From assembly GCA_900320085.1 (NCBI GenBank), contig ONRC01000001.1:1-64000 (forward strand): a DNA stretch of 64,000 bases. Direction: 5' to 3'. This DNA is from an uncultured Eubacteriales bacterium. Lineage in GTDB: Bacteria > Bacillota > Clostridia > Christensenellales > Aristaeellaceae. Of the stretch, positions 33,370 through 43,613 are shown one piece after another. Under the pieces are notes generated by a model. That model did not search any database. It was not told where the DNA came from and saw only the letters and a program-made list of their open reading frames with translations. The position numbers and the translations under genes are program-made. Position 1 is the stretch's first letter, and every line of letters begins with the position of its first letter.

Positions 33370-34170
33370 ATGAATGAAATTATTTACGCAGGGCGGCACG
33401 AGATGATGCTTTCCGTCAAACGCCACACCCACGACGGCTGGGAATTTGTTTACTGCACGGAGGGAGGCGGCGCATTTTCCTTTGACGGGGCCACCCTCAG
33501 CTATGCCAAGGGCGACGTGGTCGTCATCCCGCCGCAGCTTCCCCACGAAAACGCCAGCGACAGCGGCTTTGAAAACATCCACCTGAACATCATCATGCCC
33601 ACCCTGATGGAAATGCACCCCACCATCATTCAGGACGACGCGAACCACTTCCTGCTGGACGCCTTCCGGGCGTCTCTGTTCCACTACCAGTCCTCCCGGC
33701 CGGAAAAGGCGATTTTTCTTTCCGCCTACGGGAACCTGATCTGCTGCTATCTGGCGGCCTATCACAAGACCTACCGCCGCTCTCCCGTGGTGGAGGACAT
33801 TGAGCGGGACATTCTGGAGCACTTCGACGACCCCGGCTACGAACTGGATGAATACCTGCGGTCGCTGCCCTTCAATTACGATTACCTGCGCAAGCTGTTC
33901 CAGAAGGAAATGCTGGTGACGCCGCACCAATATCTGAACAACAAACGCCTGCAATTCGCGGCGGAAGCGCTGGTCGGCGCGGAGATGACAGGCGTTTCCG
34001 TCACCGATGTGGCGCGAATGTGCGGCTTTCGGGAACCGCTGTACTTTTCCCGGATGTTCAAGAAAAAGTACGGGGTCGCGCCGAGTTTTTACGTTCAGTC
34101 CCGCCAGCGGAGCAATAACGCGCCGATCCTGAATTCCGACCTGATGAAGATACCACCCAAGGAAACATAA
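33370..34170 (+). CDS. AraC-family transcriptional regulator with cupin sensor
   Basis: 266 residues. The N-terminal cupin (about 1-100; HTHDGWEFVYCTEGG, GDVVVIPPQLPHEN) should bind a sugar. The C-terminal double helix-turn-helix (about 165-262) shows DYLRKLFQKEMLVTPHQYL and VTDVARMCGFREPLYFSRMFKKKYG. ATG 33370 lies behind GGGAGCG. It is placed between the MsmK gene and the GH105 operon and is the obvious candidate regulator of the carbohydrate island. Confidence 0.9.
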   Translation: MNEIIYAGRHEMMLSVKRHTHDGWEFVYCTEGGGAFSFDGATLSYAKGDVVVIPPQLPHENASDSGFENIHLNIIMPTLMEMHPTIIQDDANHFLLDAFRASLFHYQSSRPEKAIFLSAYGNLICCYLAAYHKTYRRSPVVEDIERDILEHFDDPGYELDEYLRSLPFNYDYLRKLFQKEMLVTPHQYLNNKRLQFAAEALVGAEMTGVSVTDVARMCGFREPLYFSRMFKKKYGVAPSFYVQSRQRSNNAPILNSDLMKIPPKET

Positions 34171-34182
34171 CGCGGCTGTTCA

Positions 34183-35307
34183 TCAGCCCAGGCGCTTAAC
34201 CTCCGTATAGCACAGCAGGAAGGGAGCCACGCCCTTGGCGTCGTTCTGCACCACGGGTTCGGAAATATAATAGTCGTAGGAGCCGTCCCGGCGGCGGTTG
34301 TTTTCCGGGCCAAGGCCCGCCACCAGGCAAATGTGATCCAGGCACAGCTGACCATCCCGGAAGGTCATGCAGGTGTTTACCAGGCCGTCAAAGGTCTTCT
34401 TGCCTTGGACAGCATATGTTTTGGACAGAACGCCCAGCCGCGCGCCTTTCAGCATCGCGTAGGCGATCATGGCGCTGCCACTGCTTTCCAGGTAGTTGCC
34501 TTCCCGGCCCGGCTGATCCACCACCTGCCAGTACATGCCGGTGGTTTCGTCAGCATACTTGGAAACATCCGCCATCAGCTGGACAAAGATGGCTTTGAGC
34601 GCTTCTCTTTCTTCATGATCTGGCAGGATTTCCAGCAAATCAGCCAGCGCGACAGAGAACCATCCGATGGCCCGCAGCCAGAAGTTCTGGCTCAACCCCG
34701 TTTCCTTGTCGCACCAGAAGGCTTCCCGGCTGAAATCGTATCCGTGGTAATACAGGCCCGTCTTTCCATCCCGCATCCGATCATGGACGGTCCTGATCTG
34801 ACGGACAATGTCGCTGTAATCTCCGCCGCCGAAATGCTTTTGATACAGGGCGGCGAAGGGCTGGGCCATGTAGATGCCGTCCAGCCAGACCTGATTGGGG
34901 TAAATCTGCTTGTGCCAGAAGCTGCCCTCCCCCGTGCGGGGCTGCGCTTCCAGCTGCCGCCACAGAAAATCGGCGGCTTTTTTGTACTTTTCCTTGCCTG
35001 TTTTTTCAAACAGCGGGAACAGCACCCGGCCTTCGTTCACATCGTCCAGCGCGTGGCCTTCGGTTTTGTAGGTGCGGATAGTGCCGTCGTCATTCACAAA
35101 GGCATCAATGAAGGATTCGGCAAAATCGAAGTACCGCTGATCGCCGGTGATTTCCGTCATGGACAGCAGGGCCGTCATCATGCAGCCGTCGATGTAATTC
35201 CAATTGGCGGGTTTCCCCTGCCGGATCTTTTCCACGTTCCAGGCGGTATATTCGGGAGAAGACTGCTCGATCAGTCGCAGCACGTAGCGGTCGATTTCTT
35301 CATACAT
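34183..35307 (-). CDS. GH105 unsaturated rhamnogalacturonyl hydrolase
   Basis: 374 residues, the length of YteR/YesR. It removes the 4,5-unsaturated galacturonic acid from the end of oligosaccharides produced by rhamnogalacturonan lyases. Seen: HKQIYPNQVWLDGIYMAQPF with the catalytic Asp in WLDG, LSQNFWLRAIGWFSVALAD, and NYLESSGSAMIAYAM. No signal peptide, so it acts in the cytoplasm on imported material. ATG 35307 has AAGGAG 12 bases upstream; ATG 35328 overlaps the previous stop (ATGA) and is the alternative. Last gene of the ten-gene operon. Confidence 0.9.
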   Translation of the reverse strand: MYEEIDRYVLRLIEQSSPEYTAWNVEKIRQGKPANWNYIDGCMMTALLSMTEITGDQRYFDFAESFIDAFVNDDGTIRTYKTEGHALDDVNEGRVLFPLFEKTGKEKYKKAADFLWRQLEAQPRTGEGSFWHKQIYPNQVWLDGIYMAQPFAALYQKHFGGGDYSDIVRQIRTVHDRMRDGKTGLYYHGYDFSREAFWCDKETGLSQNFWLRAIGWFSVALADLLEILPDHEEREALKAIFVQLMADVSKYADETTGMYWQVVDQPGREGNYLESSGSAMIAYAMLKGARLGVLSKTYAVQGKKTFDGLVNTCMTFRDGQLCLDHICLVAGLGPENNRRRDGSYDYYISEPVVQNDAKGVAPFLLCYTEVKRLG

Positions 35308-35324
35308 AGCGGCAGCTTTCTCCT

Positions 35325-35969
35325 TCATTTGATTTTTCCGGCAGACGCCTTCGCGTCGCTGACCATGCGTTTGCCCAGGCGCTTGCACCCCAGGAACAGC
35401 ATATCCCACGCCATCGTGAACACGCCGAACAGGATGGGCTCCACACCCAGGGGCACGGTGTCCTTCGCGCCGGACAGGCTGATCAGCACCGTGTTCACCG
35501 CGTTGTAGGTCATCACCACGCAGAAGGTGAGCAACAGCGCGTACAGCACATTCAGCGGCAGGAACACATAGTTCTTTTTCGGAAACATCATCCACCGGTC
35601 GTTCGCGCCCTTCGGCCGGGCGATGAACCGGAAGACGTTGTTGGTAATCAGGTCGGTGACGAACCCCAGCGCCAGGCCGGTGACCACCAGCAGATCCAAC
35701 TGGTTGGGCAGATACATGCCCAAGCCCCACACGATGAAGTAGCACACCACCCCGGCGAACCAGGTTTTGAGCACCACCGCCGCCACCCAATCCGCGATTT
35801 TCAGCTTGGGCAGGGCGTGATATTGCCGCAGCACTTCCTTGCTGACGGGAGGGGAGTTTTCCTCGGTGGCGTTCACCAGGTCGTCCACCGCTTTGACCTT
35901 CAGCTTGTAATAATCCGCGGCGGCCCGCTCCTCCCCCTTGGGCAGGGGCTGTTTCTTTTTGTTCGCCAT
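35325..35969 (-). CDS. Unknown four-helix membrane protein (importer operon)
   Basis: 214 residues: about 58 charged cytoplasmic residues (MANKKKQPLPKGEERAAADY), then helices near 62-84, 91-113, 135-160 and 174-195, and a basic C-terminus. LDLLVVTGLALGFVTDLITN is a distinctive second helix. Not recognised as any known transporter subunit. It starts six bases after the 189-residue membrane gene and overlaps the earliest GH105 start. Position implies a role with the importer or GH105 step. Confidence 0.8.
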   Translation of the reverse strand: MANKKKQPLPKGEERAAADYYKLKVKAVDDLVNATEENSPPVSKEVLRQYHALPKLKIADWVAAVVLKTWFAGVVCYFIVWGLGMYLPNQLDLLVVTGLALGFVTDLITNNVFRFIARPKGANDRWMMFPKKNYVFLPLNVLYALLLTFCVVMTYNAVNTVLISLSGAKDTVPLGVEPILFGVFTMAWDMLFLGCKRLGKRMVSDAKASAGKIK

Positions 35970-35975
35970 GAAGCG

Positions 35976-36541
35976 TCAGGCATCCTCGCCGCTGATGTCG
36001 ATCTTCTGCATACCGCCGTTGCCTTCCACGTCGATATTGGTGTTGATCTTTTTCAGCGCCTTGCTGTACACGGGCAGCAGTGCCACCAGGGCGGTGCCGA
36101 CGCACAGGATGATCATGTGGACATTGGTGACGGTCCGGGCCGCCAGGATGAAGCTGTTCGCCCCGGAGGGATCAATGCGGTTTTCCTCACGGGTGATGGC
36201 GGTGGTGATGCAATTGCCGTAGTAGTAATCACAGAAAATCACCGCGGCGACCATCACCAGCATCAGCACCAGCATGGGGATGTTGACCTTCTTGCGGTGC
36301 GGGAAGGAATTCAGGAAGCACACCAGGCTCAGGGTGGAGAGCAGGATGGTGATGAAGCCCGTCAAACCCATATGGGGGCCGTTGATGAGGGCGGTGGTGT
36401 TGGAAATCTGCGTCAGGTTAAAGGTGTAATAGATGAAAGCAATGGCCATAACGAACAGGGCGATATTGGACGGCTTGCGCTTCAGACCCACCAGCCGCTT
36501 GCGCCAGAATTCACGGATGCCCGAAGGATTCTTTGCCATGG

Positions 36542-36545
<4 letters not shown>
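35976..36545 (-). CDS. Unknown four-helix membrane protein (importer operon)
   Basis: 189 residues with a basic N-terminus (FWRKRLVGLKRKPSN), helices near 27-47, 59-80, 88-108 and 138-160, and an acidic C-terminal tail (NIDVEGNGGMQKIDISGEDA). It overlaps the MsmK stop by four bases (ATGA); a second ATG six bases later (36539) has better spacing to GGAGG. No family recognised. Confidence 0.8.
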
Positions 36546-37615
<1,070 letters not shown>

Positions 37616-37627
37616 TTTTCTTCCTCC

Positions 37628-38104
37628 TTACGCCTGCTGCCCTTGCAGGGATGCCACGTGAGCGTTCAGGGCACGGCTCTTTTGCAGGTTGATATAAGCG
37701 CTCAGGAACAGACAGGCGGCAGAAGCCACGAGATACACGATCAGGCGGACAAACTGGAACGTATCCATCACCGGGCCAGAAGCCACCATGGTGTTATGGG
37801 CGTTCATGGGAATGATGAAGATACGCGCGATCTGGATCACGCCCAGGCCGATCATCAGCCAGGAATAGCCCGTTTTGTAATTCTTCACGCCCTCGGAGGC
37901 CAGGAACGTGGCCAGCAGGAACACCAGATTGTAGATGATGGAACCGCCGATCAGAATGGTGTAGTAGTAGTTTTCCACATCGGATTTATAAACACTGACG
38001 AAGAACAGCACGTCAAACAGGATGGCCAGCAGCGCCAGGCGCGATGATTGGGTGTTCTTGGTAAACCGCATCCGGTCCAACTCAGTATAACGATCCTCGC
38101 TCAT
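37628..38104 (-). CDS. Unknown four-helix membrane protein (importer operon)
   Basis: 158 residues, helices near 22-40, 46-69, 78-98 and 116-138, N-terminus MSEDRYTELDRMRFTKNTQS, C-terminus soluble (LQKSRALNAHVASLQGQQA). It overlaps the upstream membrane gene by four bases (ATGA) and is 12 bases before MsmK. No family recognised. Confidence 0.8.
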   Translation of the reverse strand: MSEDRYTELDRMRFTKNTQSSRLALLAILFDVLFFVSVYKSDVENYYYTILIGGSIIYNLVFLLATFLASEGVKNYKTGYSWLMIGLGVIQIARIFIIPMNAHNTMVASGPVMDTFQFVRLIVYLVASAACLFLSAYINLQKSRALNAHVASLQGQQA

Positions 38105-38691
38105 GCAGACACCGCCTTTCCGGCTTGCAGCAGCCGTTTTTCATCCCCCATGACCTTGATCTTCCAGATGACATTCAGAATCAGAAGCAAAGACACGATC
38201 AGCGTCAATGCGAATACGGCAATATGGATATCGAACCAGAACGTGGAATCCGTGTAGGTGCCCACGCGGCTGAGGCGCCGCTCCAGCTGGGCAAAGTCCA
38301 CGTTGTTCAGGTACCAGTCCTTGTAGTACGCGATCTGCCCGTGGGCCCAGAAGGCCACGAAGCAGTTGGCGGCGACGTTCAGCCCGGTCGCCACATAGTT
38401 GCCCACGTAGTACTTGCGGCGCACGTGGGTGTTTGTCAGGTACAGCAGACAGCTCAGCAGGCTCAGCCCGATGGACCCCCGCAGCAGCGTCCGGTTAAAG
38501 CCCTGCATGTCGTAGTAAATCCTCGCCCCGGCAACCCTGGCCGTGTCGAGATCTTCAGGGTCCGGGATCATATTGTACAGCATGTCAAACAAGTCTGTCA
38601 TCATCCCCAGGGAATAGATGAACACCACCGCGCTGGCAATGATAGACAGCAGACACACGATCCGCTGCAGGGACATCTGTTTCTTATACAT
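38101..38691 (-). CDS. Unknown four-helix membrane protein (importer operon)
   Basis: 196 residues. Helix 1 near 11-31, an outside loop of about 40 residues (MIPDPEDLDTARVAGARIYY), helices near 68-88 and 95-118, a second outside segment (YLNNVDFAQLERRLSRVG), and helix 4 near 155-180. ATG 38691 follows AAGGGAAG. The topology (helix, outer segment, two helices, loop, helix) resembles the extra N-terminal module of permease 29934-31415. No family recognised. Confidence 0.78.
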   Translation of the reverse strand: MYKKQMSLQRIVCLLSIIASAVVFIYSLGMMTDLFDMLYNMIPDPEDLDTARVAGARIYYDMQGFNRTLLRGSIGLSLLSCLLYLTNTHVRRKYYVGNYVATGLNVAANCFVAFWAHGQIAYYKDWYLNNVDFAQLERRLSRVGTYTDSTFWFDIHIAVFALTLIVSLLLILNVIWKIKVMGDEKRLLQAGKAVSA

Positions 38692-38720
38692 AATGACTTC
38701 CCTTCCCCGTTTCATGAAAT

Positions 38721-38753
38721 CGTCCCCGCCCGCCCGATTGACGGGCGGGGACG
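38721..38753 (-). promoter_or_regulatory. Intercistronic stem-loop after the binding-protein gene
   Basis: CGTCCCCGCCCG pairs with CGGGCGGGGACG; it is followed only by ATTTC on the minus strand. A very stable hairpin between the binding protein and the next operon gene, most likely an mRNA 3' stabiliser or attenuator. Confidence 0.7.
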
Positions 38754-38787
38754 GCCTATTCAGCGTAATTGCAATTTGATCCGTTGA

Positions 38788-40875
38788 TTAGTTGCCCAGG
38801 CTGTTGTAGTATTCCTTCACGCGCTCCCAGGCAGTGGTCTTGAGCTCGAGATAGAATTCGCCGAACCAGTCGCCGAACACGGTTTCAGCCGCTTCTTCGG
38901 GGGTCATCAGGCCAGCTTCGGTGAAGCCCTTGACGATGATGTCCACGAACAGGTTTTCGCCGCCCTTGGAGGCAGAGAACTTGCCGTTGGCAGTCAGCTG
39001 GGTGTAGGTGTTCAGTTCGTCGTTTTCGACCTTGGTGTTGGGCAGCACGGTGGGCACGGAGGTGTACCAGCCGTTTTCGGTGATGGCCAGTTCAGGATGC
39101 TTGATGGTGCCCAGGCCGATGGCGTTGGAGATGTAACCAGCGCCTTCCTTGCCGATGTCATGGGTGCACTGGTATTCGAAGGCCTGGGACTTGACGAAGC
39201 TCAGGGTGGAGCCCAGGAACTGACGGGCGTAGTTGGTGTAGTTGCCGCTGGCCTTAGCCCACAGTTCTTCCTTGGTGGCGTCGGCGATCACGGGCATTTC
39301 CTTGCCGTTGAACAGGAAGGTTTCATAGGAACCGTCGTCCTTGGTCTTGATGAAGGCGTCGGGGCCGTAGCTCATCAGGATCTGGCCCTTTTCGGAGTAC
39401 GCGTAGTCGATCAGCGCCAGGGCGGCGTTCAGCTTGTCCGCGTTGCCTTCGACACCGGCCTTGGAGATGGCCCAGCCGTCGGTCTTGACAGAGCGCCAGG
39501 ACTCGGTGAAGCGCATGTACACGCCGTTTTCATCGGAGCCGTCGAACCAGCGGGCGACAGGCACCATGATCGCCATGTACTTTTCGCCTTCGTCGTTCTG
39601 CAGCTTGGTAGCGTTCATAACGGTCTGGGTCTGGTTGTAGTCATAGCTGACGAAGCCCAGATCCATTTCCAGATACTTGGAGCTGTTCAGGTCTTCCGCG
39701 TTCACATAAGCGGTGGAGATCAGGCCTTCCTCGGTCATTTCATGCATCTTGGCCAGGGCTTCGTAGGTGGCCTTTTCCTGACGGGCGTCATGCAGCTGGC
39801 CGTCGGTGCCCACGTACAGGTAATCCTGGCGGGCTTCCATGCCGCGCACGCCGAACAGGGTGCCGGCGAAGCGATACAGGTCAACGCGGCGGCCGTTGTT
39901 GGCTTCTTCACGGCAGAACATGCCCTGGATGGTGTCGGTGCCGTTCAGGGTGAAGGGGTTCGCCACGACGCAGCGCATCAGGGCGACGAGCTCGTCCACG
40001 TCCCAGGCGGCGTTCTGGCCGCAGAACAGGTTGGAGCGGGTGGTGCCGTAGTAGCCGTTGTAGGTCTTGTCGATGTATTCGCGCAGCATGTTCACGGCTT
40101 CGACGCCGGACATAACGCCCTTTTCATTCATCTTGGCGATGATGTTGCCATAAGCGTCATAGTCCTTGGTCACGGTTTCGGTGGCGGTGCCGTCCAGGGT
40201 GGGGGTTTCAATTTCCACCTTGCCGGAGGTGGGCATGTAGGGGGTGTACACGGGAGCGGCGATGTCCTTGCAGGCTTCGGCGGTGAATTCGCCTTCGCCG
40301 TCCAGCAGCTTCACGGCCCAGTCAACACGCATCAGGGGCATACGCTCGATGTCGTTCACGCCGTCGAAGTAGGGGCTGAAGTAGATAGCGCCGGTCTTGG
40401 TGTTGCCGGTGATGGACAGGCGGACGATGGGATTGGCATCCAGGTACGCCTTGAAGTTGGGCAGCTTGTCCATGTAGTCAGCCAGGTTGACCAGGCTGCC
40501 GACTTCGCCGTATTCGGACAGGGTGGCCGCGGTGCCGCTGACCATATCCACTTCCGCCAGGCGGTCCTTCCAGAACTCGAATTCCTTGGCGGAACCGTTG
40601 CCCTGGTACTTGTCCTCAAATTTCACGCCCAGGATTTCTTCCAGAGCGACCCAGGTGGGCTTGAGGGCGCCGGTGTTGTAGGTCTTGCCGTCGGCCAGGG
40701 TGATGCCTTCGCCGGCGGTTTCAGCGTCGAAAGAGATACCGGTCTTGGCGCTGTTGTAGCCGGTGGCCATGCGCAGCACGGTGCCGGGCGCATAAGCGGC
40801 CTCAGCGCTGGCGTTCACCGCCACCAGGGACAGCATCATCACGCAGACCAGAGCCAGGGACAGGATGCGTTTCAT
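38788..40875 (-). CDS. Large oligosaccharide-binding protein (LplA-like) of the GH105 operon
   Basis: 695 residues, in the size class of LplA-type binding proteins for rhamnogalacturonan and other plant oligosaccharides. Signal peptide MKRILSLALVCVMMLSLVAVNASA|EA has a Cys only mid-helix and no lipobox. ALEEILGVKFED, FWKDRLAEVDMVSGT and ALALIDYAYSEKGQILMSYG fit the extracellular solute-binding family. AGGAGG precedes ATG 40875. Strongly biased codons suggest high expression. It is the third operon gene in the usual partners' context (LplB, YtcP upstream). Confidence 0.9.
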   Translation of the reverse strand: MKRILSLALVCVMMLSLVAVNASAEAAYAPGTVLRMATGYNSAKTGISFDAETAGEGITLADGKTYNTGALKPTWVALEEILGVKFEDKYQGNGSAKEFEFWKDRLAEVDMVSGTAATLSEYGEVGSLVNLADYMDKLPNFKAYLDANPIVRLSITGNTKTGAIYFSPYFDGVNDIERMPLMRVDWAVKLLDGEGEFTAEACKDIAAPVYTPYMPTSGKVEIETPTLDGTATETVTKDYDAYGNIIAKMNEKGVMSGVEAVNMLREYIDKTYNGYYGTTRSNLFCGQNAAWDVDELVALMRCVVANPFTLNGTDTIQGMFCREEANNGRRVDLYRFAGTLFGVRGMEARQDYLYVGTDGQLHDARQEKATYEALAKMHEMTEEGLISTAYVNAEDLNSSKYLEMDLGFVSYDYNQTQTVMNATKLQNDEGEKYMAIMVPVARWFDGSDENGVYMRFTESWRSVKTDGWAISKAGVEGNADKLNAALALIDYAYSEKGQILMSYGPDAFIKTKDDGSYETFLFNGKEMPVIADATKEELWAKASGNYTNYARQFLGSTLSFVKSQAFEYQCTHDIGKEGAGYISNAIGLGTIKHPELAITENGWYTSVPTVLPNTKVENDELNTYTQLTANGKFSASKGGENLFVDIIVKGFTEAGLMTPEEAAETVFGDWFGEFYLELKTTAWERVKEYYNSLGN

Positions 40876-40900
40876 GATTTTGTTTCCTCCTAATTTAAGT

Positions 40901-41791
40901 TTATTCCTTCACACCGCCGGCGTTTGCGCCTTTGGCGAAGTACTTCTGAATGAAGGGGTAAATGATCAGGATGGGAATGATGGAGCACACGATCAGGGCG
41001 AAGATCACGGAATCGGCGGCGTAGTTCTCCGTCCAGGTGGCCAGCTGCTCCAGGTCGGTGTATTGCTCCAGCTTGTTGCGGATGAACACCTGCAGGGGCT
41101 GCTCGTTAGCGTTGGAGATCATCTGCCGCGCCCAGAAGTAGCCGTTCCAGCGGGAGATGGCGAAGAACAGGGCCACGGTGGCGATGGTGGATTTGCTCAT
41201 GGGGATGAACACCTTGCTGAGCACCTGCATTTCCGAAGCGCCGTCCACGATGGCGGCCTCTTCGATTTCGCTGGGCACGTTTTCAAACGCGTTGCGAAGC
41301 AAAATGATGTTCATGGCCGCCATACCCATGGCGATGACCACCAGCCATTTGTCGTCCATGATACCCAGGCCGTTGAACACGTCCTTGGTGGCCAGGTAGT
41401 TCAGATACTGCGGCACGATACCGGCGGCGAACCACATGGTGAACACCAGGAAGAAGTTGAAGAACTTGCGGAACAGCAGGCGCTTTTTGCTCAGCGCGTA
41501 GCCGCCCAGGATGGCCACGAACAGGCTCCACACGGTGCCGTAGATGGTCAGGAACAGGGTGTTGGAATACGCGTTCCAGAACTCGTTGCTGGAGAACATG
41601 TAGCGGAAGGCGTCAAACTGCACATCCTTGGGGAACAGGATGATTTCGCTGTATTCCACGGCGTGGCGGCCGCTGATGGCGGCGGATATGGCGTACAGGA
41701 AGGGATACAGGCACAGCAGAGCGAACACGGTCAGGAACACATAGCTGATGATTTTGAAAATCAGCTCGGATACTTCCAGCTTTCTTTTCAT
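40901..41791 (-). CDS. Carbohydrate ABC permease (YtcP/LplC type)
   Basis: 296 residues, six helices, coupling loop EIEEAAIVDGASEMQVLSKV (about 190-210), C-terminus FAKGANAGGVKE. It pairs with the LplB-type permease 21 bases upstream. AAGGAGG precedes ATG 41791. Confidence 0.94.
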   Translation of the reverse strand: MKRKLEVSELIFKIISYVFLTVFALLCLYPFLYAISAAISGRHAVEYSEIILFPKDVQFDAFRYMFSSNEFWNAYSNTLFLTIYGTVWSLFVAILGGYALSKKRLLFRKFFNFFLVFTMWFAAGIVPQYLNYLATKDVFNGLGIMDDKWLVVIAMGMAAMNIILLRNAFENVPSEIEEAAIVDGASEMQVLSKVFIPMSKSTIATVALFFAISRWNGYFWARQMISNANEQPLQVFIRNKLEQYTDLEQLATWTENYAADSVIFALIVCSIIPILIIYPFIQKYFAKGANAGGVKE

Positions 41792-41812
41792 CGAACTGCA
41801 ACCTCCTTCCTA

Positions 41813-42889
41813 TTAATAGAGCGATACGTTGGAGGCCTTGCGCGCAATCGTGTTGGCCCCGATCACCAGCAGCATGCCGATGACGTTGTTCATCATTTCC
41901 GCCGCGGAGGCCAGGCCGCTCTGGTTGCTCTTGATGCGCCAGGAGAAGGTGGACACCACTTCTGCGGTCTGGTAGGCGGCCACGCGGCCCTCGCTCAGCA
42001 GCAATACCTTTTCGTAGCCGATGGACAGCATGGAGCCGATGCGGGTGATGAGCATGATGACGATGGTGGACAGGATGCTGGGCAGCACCACATAGCGCAT
42101 CTGAGCCCACTTGTTCGCGCCGTCGATCTGGGCGGCTTCATAGCTGGTGGGCGATATGGCGATGATGGCGGCGAAGAACACGATGCTGTCATAGCCCGCC
42201 GTCTCCCAGATACCGCTGATCTGGTAGATCGCGCGGAAGAACTGCGGGTTATTCAGCAGGCCCTTCTGCGCCACGTCCTGGGAAATGAGGCCAAGGCCCG
42301 CCAGCGCCTGGGAGATGATGCCCGGAGGGGTGTTGCTGGCCGCCGCGCCCTGCTTGATCAGCATCGTGACCAGAGAGGTCATAACGACGGTGGACATGAA
42401 CTTGGGCAGGTAGGTGAAGACCTGGTAGGTGCTGCGCACGATATCCGAACGGATTTCGTTGAAGAACAGCGCCAGGATGATCGGCATCGGGAAGCCGAAG
42501 CACAGGCCGTAGAAGCTGAGCAGGAAGGTGTTTCGCAGGGCGCGCCAGAAGTTGGAGGACAGCTCGGCGTAGGTGCCGGAGCCCACCAGCAGGCCCTTGA
42601 AGTTGGAGAAGCCCTTGAAGAACTGGTCCGCCACGGGCTTGACCGAATCGTCCACCTTAAAGGAGCCCAGCAGTTCGTACATGGGCAGGTAGCGCCAGAA
42701 CAGGAACACCAGGATGGTGGGCACCAGCATCAGGTACAGCCGCCAATCCTTGAGGATGGTGCGGCCGACATGGAGCCAGTAATGCTTTTCCACATCGTCC
42801 CGGACCACCTGCTCGGGATTTTCCCGATACGTGCCGGTGGCTTTGTCGAGGATCAGAAAATCCCCCGCCTGACTCTTCATCGAAATCAT
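41813..42889 (-). CDS. Carbohydrate ABC permease (LplB type)
   Basis: 358 residues: about 60 cytoplasmic residues (GTYRENPEQVVRDDVEKHYW), six helices, and the coupling loop YEAAQIDGANKWAQMRYVVLP (about 260-280). It forms the heteromeric channel with YtcP. It overlaps the membrane gene upstream by four bases; a second ATG nine bases later also has a good ribosome site. Confidence 0.94.
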   Translation of the reverse strand: MISMKSQAGDFLILDKATGTYRENPEQVVRDDVEKHYWLHVGRTILKDWRLYLMLVPTILVFLFWRYLPMYELLGSFKVDDSVKPVADQFFKGFSNFKGLLVGSGTYAELSSNFWRALRNTFLLSFYGLCFGFPMPIILALFFNEIRSDIVRSTYQVFTYLPKFMSTVVMTSLVTMLIKQGAAASNTPPGIISQALAGLGLISQDVAQKGLLNNPQFFRAIYQISGIWETAGYDSIVFFAAIIAISPTSYEAAQIDGANKWAQMRYVVLPSILSTIVIMLITRIGSMLSIGYEKVLLLSEGRVAAYQTAEVVSTFSWRIKSNQSGLASAAEMMNNVIGMLLVIGANTIARKASNVSLY

Positions 42890-43467
42890 CCTCTTTCTTT
42901 CTCCTCCTCCGCCTGTAAGCGGAGCAGGTAGTGATCTTGGTTTTCAAACACGCCGTCCAGCCGCCGCACGATCCACAGGATCAGGAGCGTGAACAGGAGC
43001 GTCACGGCCTCGGTGGTGAAGAACCCCAGCGCCAGGTCGGCCGCCGTGCCCAGCGCCACCGCGGTCAGGAACCGCCCGGCCTGCAAAAGCAGCGTCACGC
43101 CCAGGCCATAGGCCAGCGTTTTGTATACGCTTTTTCGCACGTCCTCTTCCCCGCCCAGGGCTTTTATCAGGAACAGCGCCAGGAGGGAAAACAGGTTGCC
43201 GATGCAGTAGATGGCGTATTGCTTTGGTTCCGCGGCGGACATATAGCAGAACGCCGCGCCGCCCAGCAGCGCGTGAATCGCCGCCCAAGGGCCCCAGCGG
43301 ATCATCACGATGGCGGTGACCGCCGGGACAACGGAAACGGTAAAGGCCTGTCCGGGGAACCATTTTCTCGCGGCCAGCACCACGATGGACTCGAACAGAA
43401 CTACCATGAACGCAAATATTGTCAGGTCAATCTGCCGGTATCGCTGCGCCGCTTTGGATCCCCTCAC
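42886..43467 (-). CDS. Unknown six-helix membrane protein heading the importer operon
   Basis: 193 residues with helices near 14-34, 40-58, 60-77, 84-105, 117-140 and 150-170, and a charged C-terminal helix (FENQDHYLLRLQAEEEKERG). Size and six-helix topology recall ECF-transporter S components, but I see no defining motif. GTG 43467 lies six bases after GGAGG. It is coupled by ATGA to the LplB permease. Confidence 0.8.
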   Translation of the reverse strand: MRGSKAAQRYRQIDLTIFAFMVVLFESIVVLAARKWFPGQAFTVSVVPAVTAIVMIRWGPWAAIHALLGGAAFCYMSAAEPKQYAIYCIGNLFSLLALFLIKALGGEEDVRKSVYKTLAYGLGVTLLLQAGRFLTAVALGTAADLALGFFTTEAVTLLFTLLILWIVRRLDGVFENQDHYLLRLQAEEEKERG

Positions 43468-43515
43468 ACCTTCACCTCCCGGTCAGAATGACCGATTTGT
43501 CCATATTTATATCAT

Positions 43516-43570
43516 ATTATACAGACAAAAATCACAATCGTACATACCAAAAACATCCCGTCATATGTAC
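43516..43570 (-). promoter_or_regulatory. Promoter and candidate operator of the GH105 importer operon
   Basis: On the minus strand a perfect TATAAT (43516-43521) has only a poor -35, where an inverted repeat GTACATA (43540-43546) / TATGTAC (43564-43570) starts. A weak -35 with an adjacent inverted repeat suits activation, for example by the AraC protein at 33370-34170. Confidence 0.5.
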
Positions 43571-43613
43571 AAAACAGACATGATTTGTTCTTTTTCGGGC
43601 CTGTTAAATGCTG

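Noticed and set aside
34183..36105. 640-codon form of the GH105 gene extending to 36105
   Set aside because: The first 265 codons lie out of frame over a membrane-protein gene with good coding features; the GH105 fold begins at MYEEIDRYVLRLIEQ, with overlap and ribosome site near 35307-35328.
40865..42931. 688-codon open frame on the plus strand, antisense to the permease genes
   Set aside because: It mirrors two certain permease genes codon for codon, is rich in His/Gly/Gln as expected for antisense of GC-rich codons, and has no ribosome site. The same holds for long antisense frames at 39097-40893, 24959-26680, 19208-20344, 20600-21763 and 16515-17792.
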